DNA of 64,000 nucleotides from Ursus arctos (lineage: Eukaryota > Chordata > Mammalia > Carnivora > Ursidae): assembly GCF_023065955.2 (NCBI RefSeq), contig NW_026622808.1:50170475-50234474 (forward strand). Direction: 5' to 3'. Below the pieces are notes generated by a model. It was not told the origin of the DNA. It did not search any database and saw only the letters and a program-made list of their open reading frames with translations. The first letter of the stretch is position 1; each line of letters starts with the position of its first letter. The translations under genes and the position numbers were made by a program. This document shows positions 55,520 through 64,000 of this stretch, one piece after another.

Positions 55520-55585
55520 CTTCCTTCCTTCCTTCCTTCCTTCCTTCCTTCCTTCCTTCCTTCTTTCTTTTCTTTTTTTTTTTTT
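55520..55585 (-). repeat. (TTCC)n polypyrimidine tract
   Basis: 66 consecutive pyrimidines: ten TTCC units, then TTCT/T-rich sequence joined to the tail of the next SINE. The minus-strand frame reads as KEGR repeats and is an artefact. Confidence 0.95.
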
Positions 55586-55760
55586 AGAGAGGGGAAAGAC
55601 CTCACGGTGGGGTGGGGATAGGGGCAGAAGGAGAGGGAGAGAGAGAATCTCAAGCAGGCTCCACGCCCAGCACGGAGCCTGACGTGGGGCTCCATCTCAT
55701 AACTCTGAGATCATGACCTGAGCCGAAGTCAACGGTCAGACGCTTAACCAACTGAGCTAC
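55586..55760 (-). mobile_element. CAN-SINE with eroded head and expanded tail
   Basis: 'gagagagaatctcaagcagg', 'gcacggagcctgacgtgggg', 'gatcatgacctgagccgaag', 'gcttaaccaactgagctact' are present, but the final 'cacccaggcgcccc' is missing. The tail side carries the (TTCC)n array. Confidence 0.9.
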
Positions 55761-56079
55761 TTCCCATTGGGAAGAATAGATAAAAGAAGGTTCTAGGTCA
55801 GGCACTAAAGAGAATCCAAAGGGTTAAATCTGTAATTTATCATTCTTTCTCATCATTATCTTTGCTTTCTTATTACTGACGCAAATCACATATTAAAAAT
55901 TTACCGTTTCTCTCCCAGCGTTCAAAAGCAGTATGTATATGTTGTAACAATATAAAGCATTACAAGACTGTGTGATTTTGAAAGTGAAATTTCTTTGTAA
56001 TTCCTTAGCCCCTGGAACAGCTGTTAATGATTTAATCTATGTACAACATTACACACAACATTACACACACACACACAGT
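55761..56079. other. Unique non-coding sequence with short (CA)n
   Basis: Nothing recognised apart from an (AC)n-rich stretch at 56048-56079. Confidence 0.4.
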
Positions 56080-56400
56080 TTGTTTCTTAAATGAAAATAG
56101 AACTGACATATATTGTTTGCAATGTGTTTCTCTTTCCCATATAAGATTTATTTTGCGCATCTTTCTATGTCTGCTCATTGAGCTCAGTCTCATTGTTTTT
56201 TTTAACACTTCTATAGTGTTTTTAACACTTACGTAGAATTCAACTGTGAGGATACACCATAATTTATCTATAGCCCCTGAATCCAGTTTTTCAATGTAAT
56301 GAAAAATATCACAATGAAAATTCTTGTACCTACATCTTTGCACCTTTGTGAGAGTATTTCTATAGTATAGATTTCGAGAAATGTAATTCTTTGTCTTGGG
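56080..56400 (-). mobile_element. Old L1 (L1M-type) 3' UTR
   Basis: 'aatagaactgacatatattg', 'cacttacgtagaattcaact', 'caccataatttatctatagc', 'aaaattcttgtacctacatc', 'cgagaaatgtaattctttgt' match antisense L1M 3' UTR. Confidence 0.75.
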
Positions 56401-56909
56401 TTTTCATCAGGAACCTGTCATGCCACCCCATTTCTTAGTTAATCTGTGGGTCCTACTGAAACAGTGGCAGAGGGCAAGGAGCTGAGCTGTCCTGCTGGCT
56501 GTGGATTGGAAGTGCTCGGGATTCCTGCTTGACCAAACAGCTTCAATGTTAAGAAAACATGACTTTCTGCGTCTGCCGCAGTGAGCTTGTTTGCTTTGGT
56601 TTAATTGCCGGGCAGAGGAAAATACATCCCAGGAGAGAGTGAGTATCTCCACCTCATCCTCTTTTCTCCTGTTTACTTGAGAAGCAGAGAGGTCCAGTGA
56701 CTACTTGAGGCAATATGAGGGATATTAAGGTTGTAAGGTTGTCACTCAGGATGCCAACTGACTTTTTTGACAGGGATCATTCTAAGAAGTTTGACCTCAG
56801 TAGTGTCGAGTGCTATTTATTCTTCCCTTCTGAATCTCCGGGGATCCACCCCCACATCAAAAAGTTCCCTTCCTCTACCTCTACAGGTCCAGAATTTCCC
56901 CCAGGACAG
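56401..56909. other. Unique non-coding sequence
   Basis: Nothing recognised. Confidence 0.45.
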
Positions 56910-56948
56910 AAATGTTCATGAAAATCAAATCAAAACACATCATCATGG

Positions 56949-57154
56949 GGGCGCCTGGGTGGCACAGCGGTTAAGCGTCTGCCTTCAGTTCAGGGCGTGA
57001 TCCCGGCGTTATGGGATTGAGCCCCACATCAGGCTCCTCTGCTGTGAGCCTGCTTCTTCCTCTCCCACTCCCCCTGCTTGTGTTCCCTCTCTCGCTGGCT
57101 GTCTCTATCTCTGTCAAATAAATAAATAAAAATCTTAAAACAAAAACAAAAACA
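56949..57154 (+). mobile_element. CAN-SINE, youngest copy
   Basis: Head 'ggcgcctgggtggcacagcg'; Pol III A box 'tggcacagcgg' at 56960-56970 and B-box-like 'ggattgagccc' at 57014-57024; then 'cccactccccctgcttgtgt', 'ctcgctggctgtctctatct', 'gtcaaataaataaataaa' and a (CAAAAA)n tail. A perfect 17-bp TSD 'aaaacacatcatcatgg' is at 56932-56948 and 57155-57171. Preservation and TSD mark a recent insertion. Confidence 0.98.
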
Positions 57155-57241
57155 AAAACACATCATCATGGACAAATCCTTAAAAAATGTTGAGTAAAAG
57201 AATCAAGATACAAAAAAAAAAAAATCATACAATACAATCTC

Positions 57242-57710
57242 TGGTTATCTATTGCTGTATTAACAAATTGCTCCAAAGCTTCTTTGTTTAATGAGACAGA
57301 AATCACTTATTATTGCTCATGGTTTCTGTGGGTCAGATATTTGGGAATGGCTTAGAGCAATTCTGCCTCAGGGTTGCTCTTGAGGTTGAGGTTGCATCAA
57401 CTGCCTTTTTGGGGTACAGTCATCTGAAGGCTTGACTTGGGCTGGGGATCCACTTCTGATGTGGCTCAATCACAAGGTTGGCTGCTGGTGGGAGGCCTCA
57501 TTTCCTGTCCCCCAGGGCCTCTTCAAAGGACCACTTGAATCTCCTCATGCTCCCCTCAGAGTGAACAATCTGAGAGAAGTAGGCAGAAACCGCAGTAAAC
57601 TTTTATAACAGGCTTAGAAGTTAATCACACAGACCAGCCCTGATTCAATATAGGAAGAGACCATTAGGAGACCTGCATCACTGGGGGCCATCTTGGAAGC
57701 TGGCGACCAT
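57242..57710 (-). mobile_element. MLT1-like MaLR solo LTR inside L1
   Basis: 'tggttatctattgctgtatt', 'catggtttctgtgggtcaga', 'cagtcatctgaaggcttgac', 'gttaatcacacagaccagcc', 'gggggccatcttggaagctg' follow reverse MLT1 order. Identical 'aatctc' at 57236-57241 and 57711-57716 is a likely TSD in L1 sequence. Confidence 0.82.
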
Positions 57711-57975
57711 AATCTCATTTATCCGAAGTCCAAAAATAGGCAGAAAATACCTATGTTGCTTAGGGGGCATGCTTAGGTGTTAAAATCATAGGGAAAAAAA
57801 ACAAAGACAGTGATTACCATAAAAGGAGAAGTTGTGAGTGAATAAGGATCATTTGTAAAAGAATACATTTATGTTTTATGCACTTTTCCAAAGTGTAATA
57901 TGTTTCATAATTGCAAGGAAATACTCTTTAAAAAAATTAAACCAAAAGAGAATCGACATGAGAAACAGAAACTCT

Positions 57976-58160
57976 GGGGCACCTGGGTGGCTTAGTCAGT
58001 TAAGCATCTGACTTTGGCTCAGGTCATGATCTCAGGGTCCTGGGATTGAGCTCTGTCAGGCTCTGTGCTCAGCGGGGAGTCTGCTTGTCCCTCTGCCCCT
58101 CCCCTCTGCTCCTCCTCTCTCTCTTTCTCTCAAACAAATAAAATCTTAAAAAGAAAAAAA
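57976..58160 (+). mobile_element. CAN-SINE, full length, older type
   Basis: Head 'ggggcacctgggtggcttag', 'cagttaagcatctgactttg', 'gtcatgatctcagggtcctg', CT-rich body and 'caaacaaataaaatctta' tail. A weak 'agaaaca' repeat flanks it (57961 and 58161). It has the 'cttagtcagttaag' head variant shared by older subfamilies. Confidence 0.94.
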
Positions 58161-58304
58161 AGAAACAAAGTGTTCTTTTGTCTTTCAGTTCTCAACTATA
58201 GATCAATGGATTCCTAAAGGCTAATTAATTGAAAGTTGGTCAAAAGAATAGCAATAAGAACAATTAACACTAATAATAATATACAATTTACCAACAGTTC
58301 TTAT

Positions 58305-58495
58305 GAGTTCCAGAAAATAAAGCGCAAAGTGCTTTATACTGATTTCCTTGTGTAATCCTCACAACAACTAGCTTGTTTCTAGTATCCCCTTTTGGAAACT
58401 GAGAATTAGGGTGATTTAGGTATCTTGCCCAAGGTCACACAGGCAATAAGTGGTGCAGCCAGGGTTTGAAATCAGTCAGTGTGCCTTTCTGATGC
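58305..58495 (-). mobile_element. MIR SINE
   Basis: 'gcaaagtgctttatactgat', 'tgtaatcctcacaacaacta', 'tttggaaactgagaattagg', 'tcttgcccaaggtcacacag', 'gcagccagggtttgaaatca' follow reverse MIR closely. Confidence 0.9.
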
Positions 58496-59574
58496 AGAAA
58501 AGAAGATCAGACTTCTGGTATACCTGTTTCACTCTCTATTTTTGCCTTGATTGAACAAACTTTGGAAACCCTTAGCTGGATCAGTCAACCAGACTTTCCC
58601 AGTAAGGGACTGACACAGAGTGAGTACTGTCAACTGGATTTCAATTAAAAAAAAAAGGGGGGGGAGAGAAGAAAATAAAAATGAACAGATGTGTTCTAAA
58701 TGAATAAAGAGATAAAGTAATTAATTTTATTTATTTTGTAAATATCTTGTATGGAGCATATCACGTGGCAAGCCCTGGCTTATGGTGCATGGGTCTAACA
58801 TGTATTAATTCTTGTACAGTCCTGTGACTGTCCCCTGATGTCCACTCTAATTCATCTCTAAGAGGAAGTCCCTGGGGATCTCCCTTTCTTCACTTGCCCT
58901 GAGACAGGCTGGAAGTTTTCCGTTTTTCTAATTACTTGACTTTTGACCCCCGGGGCTTGATATTTTAGCATCTTACTTGTGCAAATCAATTCAAAGGCAG
59001 TGCTGTTGAACCCTGACTCCTGCTGGATTTAGGGGGAAACAAAGATGAATGTATTTTCTTCTGTAACCTGATAAATGAGTCCTTGTTTTTTCAAACTTTC
59101 TGACAAGTTTTTGGGTTAACATGGATGGGGACATCAAAACCCTTGAGGTTTACCCTTGTAATCTTCACGGCAGGAAATGTGCATGTATCTTGGTTTATTT
59201 CAATTTCTGATTTTAGTTCCTTTAATAAGTGCTAAATATGATTCATTCAGTTATTTTCCAGCATATTTCTCCAAATCACCCATCAGCAAGTCTGAACGTG
59301 TCTGCTTGTTGTTCTAATGAAGAGATCTCAGACTCCTTATCAGCAATGCCTCTGGGACACAGGCTAAATTCTACTGTGATAAATCAATTTAGACTAGGAG
59401 AGAGCCCTAGTGATGGAAAGTTATTTCGTTCAATCAATATTTGCCTGATGTAGAAATGGACACTGTGGAAAACCGAAGTTAAAATCCCATTTTTATTTGC
59501 ATTATCATCGTTATCGTTTCAAAAAGGAACAATGTAAATTTGCTAGAAAACATATTTTCTTTTACTTGATGGCT
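58496..59574. other. Mostly unique non-coding sequence
   Basis: 58750-58870 has a faint MIR-like look ('catgtattaattcttgtaca'). 59000-59570 is unmatched. Confidence 0.4.
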
Positions 59575-60185
59575 AACCCATTTGTTTACTCAGCAGAGAG
59601 TTATTAAATATCTATTGTGGACATGGTCCCAGCCCTCAAGGGGCTCACAGTCTGGGCAAGTGTAGGGGTATGTTGGGTTTTTGCGTGTGATGGTGGGAGC
59701 AGTGGGGTAGTGGGGGTGAATTTGTATAGAAAGTTAAACAAATAAATATAATGCAGTATATTGCACCTAGTGTATTTGGGGAACTTAGGCATGGGGCCCC
59801 TAAATCAATCTGGGGACCTGGTGAAAGTTGACAAGGTAGAGCAAGATTTCCTGATGAAGGTAACACCTGAGCTGTTTCTTAAAGGTTAAAGAAGTGTGTT
59901 GGGCAACAAAGGAAGAGAAGGGCGCTCCAGAGAGAGAGAAACAGCGTGACATATTCTAGGAGCTTCAAGCAGTTTGGGGTTACTGCAGCTACTTAGTATG
60001 GAAGTCAGGGCGTGATCTGAGAGGAGGAAGAGGGGTGGGAGAATCCAGGACATGGAGAGCCGAGTATCCAATATTAAAGAGCCTGGTCTTTATTCTGTCA
60101 CAGTGGGGATCCTAAAAAGGCTTAACATAGGGAAAAGACGATGAGATTTGTGTTCTAGAATAATCTCTCCTGGCAAAATTTCGAA
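59575..60185 (-). mobile_element. L2 3' region, long
   Basis: 'gagagttattaaatatctat', 'ggtcccagccctcaaggggc', 'aaacaaataaatataatgca', 'gatgaaggtaacacctgagc', 'ggaagagaagggcgctccag' and 'ggaagtcagggcgtgatctg' follow reverse L2 over about 600 bp. Confidence 0.78.
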
Positions 60186-60194
60186 GACATGTGT

Positions 60195-60860
60195 GCTTTT
60201 TGGTCGAGCAATTCAACCTCCAGACAATTAGTGTGAAGGGGAGCAAGGATTTAGCGACTAAAATAGAAATGAAGTTATCTCATAATAGTGAAAAATTGAA
60301 AACAATCAAAAGGCCCAACAATGCAGAAATTAGAGAAGTAAATTTTTAGTAAATATATAAAATGGAAAGTATATTTTAGAAACATTAAAATGAGGTTGTA
60401 GGTAAGGACACTACTCATAGTATATGAAAGGGAAAAGTGTGACAAAGTGGTATATTCAGTATGACCTTTTGAATATTTATTACGACTATGCAGACCTATG
60501 TATGGTGTAATGAATATATTGAATATTGAAAAACATAGGCCTAGGTATGGATATCACTAGATAGTGGTATTATGGATGTTCAATTTTTTTCTTTTCTTTT
60601 TAAGATTTTATTTATTTATTTGACAGAGAGAGAGGCAGTGAGAGAGGGAACACCAGCAGCGGGAGTGGGAGTGGGAGAAGCAGGCTTCCCACTGAGCAGG
60701 GAGCCCGATGTGGAGCTCGATCCCAGAACGCTGGGATCATGACCTGAGCCGAAGGCAGATGCTTAAGGATTGAGCCACCCGGGAGCCCTAATTTTTTTCT
60801 TTTACTTATCTGCGTTTTGTGACTTTTAAATAATAAATATTTTTACTTTCTCAATAAGAA
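60195..60860 (+). mobile_element. Old L1 3' region, split by a CAN-SINE
   Basis: 'attcaacctccagacaatta', 'ataatagtgaaaaattgaaa', 'acaatcaaaaggcccaacaa' before, and 'cttatctgcgttttgtgact' after the SINE at 60596-60789, form one L1M-type 3' end. Confidence 0.75.
60596..60789 (-). mobile_element. CAN-SINE inserted in L1
   Basis: 'taagattttatttatttatt', 'ggaacaccagcagcgggagt', 'gcaggcttcccactgagcag', 'gatcatgacctgagccgaag', 'gattgagccacccgggagcc'. The 14-bp TSD 'aatttttttctttt' is at 60582-60595 and 60790-60803. Confidence 0.95.
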
Positions 60861-61244
60861 GATAAATTTATTTAAAATATTTTACACAAAAGCCGGTAAC
60901 TTCCGGCTGCTTTGGTAGCTGTTTAGAGGAAGACAGAAAGCAGGAATGCCTACTTTGGATTATATATTCCATCTTTTGCCGTATTATCTCATGAAACATT
61001 TTGTGTTGTACTTCTGATTCTAATTCCTGTGACCTTAGAAATACCTTGGAACAAGAATGAAAGGCATGGCTTTTACGGCTTTTTCTGCTTTGGCTTTGGA
61101 GTCACAGAGTTCACACCAGGGTCTAATCACTCTTCCACCATTGCTTTTATAACTGTGGGGTGATGACCACCTGTTGCCATTGACCTGGCTACAAAAGGCA
61201 CTTCTTTGCTTTGAGTCTCTCTTGACCAACTTTTAGTCTTCTCT
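60861..61244. other. Unique or LTR-like sequence
   Basis: May be the 5' part of the LTR that follows, but not matched with confidence. Confidence 0.35.
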
Positions 61245-61563
61245 GAATCCTCTTCCTAAACAGGCCTTGACTTTTGGGCTTCCAATTACATTGACCGATT
61301 TTAGCAAAAATCCTGTCAAGATGGTTTAGCCATCATCTGCCTCATTATATCTGATCACCTTCCTCATCACAAGCCCCCCCTTGTCTGCCTTCAGCAAGAA
61401 TCCTGTTATGGGCGCCAGATGGCTCAGTCGGCTAAGAGTCGGCCTTCAGCTCAGGTCATGATTTCAGGGTCCTGGGATTGAGCCCTGCGGAGGGCTCCCC
61501 GCTCATAGGGAAGTCTGCTTCTCCCTCTCTTTCTGCCCCCGGCCCTCCAGCTCCTGTTCTCTC

Positions 61564-61611
<48 letters not shown>

Positions 61612-61866
61612 AATCTTAAAAAAAAAAAAAAGAATCCTGTCAGGCCAGTTTAGCAAAGTATCACACTACTCATTTAATACTTTTCTACCCACGACCACCT
61701 TCCACCCCCACTCCACAGATCGTTGTGTTTGCAATTGAGTCAATCTCTCTCCTCTAGAGCAAAGCCCCATTGTAGCGGTCCCTATACCTATCACAATAGC
61801 CCCCCTGATTAAATCTGGCCTTACTGTTCTTTAGTAAGTGTCAGAATAACTTTTTCTTTAACAGCT
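61245..61866 (+). mobile_element. ERVL-type LTR (MLT2-like), split by a CAN-SINE
   Basis: 'ccttgacttttgggcttcca', 'gattttagcaaaaatcctgt', 'cctcattatatctgatcacc' before and 'aatctggccttactgttctt', 'gtgtcagaataactttttct', 'ttaaca' after the SINE. These fit the 3' half and end of an ERVL LTR. No viral coding region is present. Confidence 0.6.
61407..61629 (+). mobile_element. CAN-SINE with long (TAAA)n tail
   Basis: Head 'gggcgccagatggctcagtc', 'caggtcatgatttcagggtc', CT-rich body, then (AAAT)n over about 61565-61612 and an A-run. The 11-bp TSD 'aagaatcctgt' is at 61396-61406 and 61630-61640. Confidence 0.94.
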
Positions 61867-62184
61867 TTTAACGAGATAATTCTATCTCCAAACCCGCCGC
61901 TCAGCTCATAACCCTGGGCCTCTTCAATTGCTCCATTGCAATCAGCGTCTCTGGAGACCTATCAGATTGCCATTTCTGAAGTCATGTAAATCACCCTCTG
62001 GGTCCCAGCCAGATCTTTCTTAATCCATGTATGTTGCCATTTATATTCAGATCCAAATTTCACAAATTTTGCATTGGATTATTAATGATTTTATTATTTA
62101 TTTTAAGCATTAGTATTTATCATTATCTTTTTTTCTAGCCTCACTTTTATTGTGCTTTCTTTCATCCTGGCTTTATGACATCTC

Positions 62185-62350
62185 TTAAAGTAAAATTTTC
62201 AGGTGCATAAGAACTAGCTGGGGAGCTTGCTAAAAATGTAGATTCTTAATCCCCGCTTCTTTGAGATCCTGATTGACTCATCCTGCTTCTGGGCTTGGAA
62301 ATCTGCATTGTCATTTGGCACCCCGAGTAATTCTGATGGACAACATTTTG
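62185..62350 (+). mobile_element. MER5A (hAT-Charlie MITE)
   Basis: 'aggtgcataagaactagctg', 'gggagcttgctaaaaatgta', 'gattcttaatccccgcttct', 'gcttggaaatctgcattgtc', 'taattctgatggacaa' match MER5A sense. Confidence 0.85.
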
Positions 62351-63657
62351 GGAAGGGCGGGCACACCACTTTCCTCTCCTGGTCTACACAGCATAGCACC
62401 CTTTCCTCTCCCCTGGCCCCTGTTCAATGGCTCTAGAAAACCATATTAGTCAACACTCATAAGAACAATCTATGTAGAAGACCAGGACCCCCGGACCCCT
62501 GAGGAATAGTACATGTCCGTAGGGTGGTCCTTAGTACCTCTGAAGTTGCAAGGATATTTGAGCATGCTCTCTTTTCTGGTGAGAAGGTCTACAGCTTTCA
62601 TCAGATTCTCAAAGAAATCCCCTATCCACAAAGTCAACCCTACAAAGCCACTAAGCAGACTTATGCCTTGAAAATTAATCATCTTCCCCTTGATATGTTT
62701 CATGTCTGAATTTTGTGTAGCTTAGATTGTTTTCCTGGAGCAGGCCCACGTCTGGACACACATTCCATTGCCTTGGCACAGGTTGAAGAACATACACTGG
62801 AAGGGTGGTGCAGAAGACTTGCCTGTTGACCACCTCGTTCCCCCTCCCCCATCATCCTTTTCCTTAGCATTGTTCTTTTATTTATACTGGTCTGCATCCG
62901 GGCCTGTCTCACCTACTTTGGAAGTAACTGTACAGCCTCATTATAGTTCAATCCTATGCTTGTTAGAATACGCTTCAAACAAGAGAAACACAAGTTAAAA
63001 GGGGCAGGGGGCGTAGCTTTATGTGTTTCTGTCTACATAATTGAATTTATTGCTCTCAGAGAGACTGCAAAATTGCTTTTTATATTAAGTCTCTAAAGTA
63101 GTGAGGGAAAGAGGGTACGGAAACAGCTTCGGGTATGCATCCTTGCGGTCAGAGTTTGGGCACAAAACCTAGATCTGCCAATTGCATCAAGTCTTGACCT
63201 TGGATGGGACAACGGATAGGTGAAGCAGCTGGACTCAGCCTAATCCATTTTGGTGGTGGGCAGTTGTGGCTCTATCCACGTCCCAGAGGCAGCATTTTGA
63301 CAACATACCATGTTCAGTGTCAAAGGCGTGAGCTGTGATGGTTAGCCCATGACATAGAGGTGGTGGCGGTGGTGGCGTCACCAGCTCAGCTCTACAGCAT
63401 AGATTTTGGAGTTGTTCTTGGTTGCACAGCTTCTGGGTCAGGTCCTGCTGCCCTTCTGGAAGGTCTGGAGCTCCTCACTTCACTTTAAAGAAATTGCTTT
63501 CTGCTGAAATTACCCATACCCAGTTGCTCTTGACTATTTCCCACAAACATATCAGGAGCAACCTTGTTTCCACATCTCCCTATGTCTATTTTCTCTTTTT
63601 GAATGACATACCTTTTTACCTAATTTTATCAGAAATTCTACCCTATTTAAAAAATCA
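62351..63657. other. Unique non-coding sequence
   Basis: About 1.3 kb without a recognised transposon or gene. A short GGTGGC-type array is listed separately. Frames up to 102 codons have no domain. Confidence 0.45.
63358..63378. repeat. GGTGGC/GGT short tandem repeat
   Basis: Imperfect 'ggtggtggcggtggtggcg' array of 21 bp; G-rich on the plus strand but with only GG runs. Confidence 0.8.
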
Positions 63658-64000
63658 TTCTGACAGTTCCCTCTTTTTCACTCTTTTTTGTTTATTTACT
63701 ATGGAAATTTTCAAAGGTACACAGAAATAGAGAGAATAGTATAGCAAACTTCCATAACACATTACCTAGTTTCAACATCTTATTCACGTTTCATCTTTCC
63801 TTTCCCACTTTATGGGGGATAGAAGGAGAGGACATGGAGTATTTTATGGCAATTCCCAGACATCATATAATCTCACCCATAAATACTTTATAGACATCTC
63901 TATCAGATAAGAACTTCAAAAATAAGATAAGCACAATGTCACTATCACACCTAATAAAATTACCAATAATTTTTTAACATCCAATTCCAGCCCATGTTCA
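63658..64000 (-). mobile_element. Old L1 (L1M-type) fragment, runs off the window
   Basis: 'tttactatggaaattttcaa', 'agagagaatagtatagcaaa', 'cacattacctagtttcaaca', 'cccagacatcatataatctc', 'tcactatcacacctaataaa' and 'ccagcccatgttca' match a common antisense L1M segment. Continues beyond 64000. Confidence 0.75.

Larger units (their letters stand above)
56910..57955 (+). mobile_element. Old L1 3' end split by a SINE and an LTR
   Basis: Three L1 pieces in register: 56910-56948 ('cacatcatcatgg'), 57172-57241 ('aaaaatgttgagtaaaagaa'), 57711-57955 ('agtccaaaaataggcagaaa', 'agacagtgattaccataaaa'). They flank the CAN-SINE 56949-57154 and the LTR 57242-57710. Joined text follows the L1 ORF2-end/3' UTR order. 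Confidence 0.75.

Noticed and set aside
56949..57030. Possible functional tRNA gene
   Set aside because: The A- and B-box-like sequence belongs to the SINE head; the sequence does not fold as a full cloverleaf and is followed by the SINE body and tail.

Overview
The window is gene-poor nuclear DNA from a carnivoran mammal, most likely a caniform of the bear/arctoid type. The main evidence is a set of about fifteen CAN-SINEs (tRNA-Lys-derived SINEs found in Carnivora) on both strands, many with intact target-site duplications (TSDs). The youngest copies (56949-57154, 48074-48266, 6812-7020) have the 'ggcgcctgggtggc' head, and 56949-57154 carries the 'gatcccggcgttatggga' block that I associate with ursid/arctoid copies rather than dog SINEC_Cf. 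Carnivore-type L1 3' ends (7238-7333, 52836-53413) and mammal-wide MIR, L2, MER5A, MER20, MLT1 and HAL1 relics fit this. The species call is inference; repeat families were assigned by eye from remembered consensus features, not by a search.

I find no supportable protein-coding gene, exon, tRNA, rRNA or known ncRNA. Open frames are short (longest about 156 codons, 19386-19856) and fall in transposon relics or unique sequence with no recognisable domain. The window therefore looks like intergenic or deep intronic DNA.

Layout. 1-9.3 kb: six CAN-SINEs plus one SINE head fragment, an MLT1 LTR with a SINE inside it, a long L2 end, and an AT-rich unique island (5121-6795) holding a G-quadruplex motif and a perfect CTCF-core match. 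9.3-17.5 kb: LTR relics, MER20, a MIR split by a SINE, an L1 3' end, a MITE-like element, and a MIR split by L1-like sequence. 17.5-33 kb: the quietest part, mainly MIR fragments in minus orientation, an L2 end, a 58-bp tandem duplication and long unique stretches. 33-42 kb: LINE-rich (a 1.07-kb L1, an L1M piece, and HAL1 split by an LTR and a SINE). 42-52 kb: a 57-bp tandem duplication, hAT relics, LTR relics, long unique blocks. 52-64 kb: the densest part, with two MLT1 solo LTRs, a TSD-bounded L1, an old L1 interrupted by both a SINE and an LTR, further SINEs, an L2 and a final L1M fragment running off the end.

Because there are no genes, the features do not form a pathway. The informative content is the order of insertions (MIR/L2, then L1M/HAL1/MLT1, then older CAN-SINEs, then young CAN-SINEs), local tandem duplications, non-B DNA tracts, and one candidate chromatin-architecture site.
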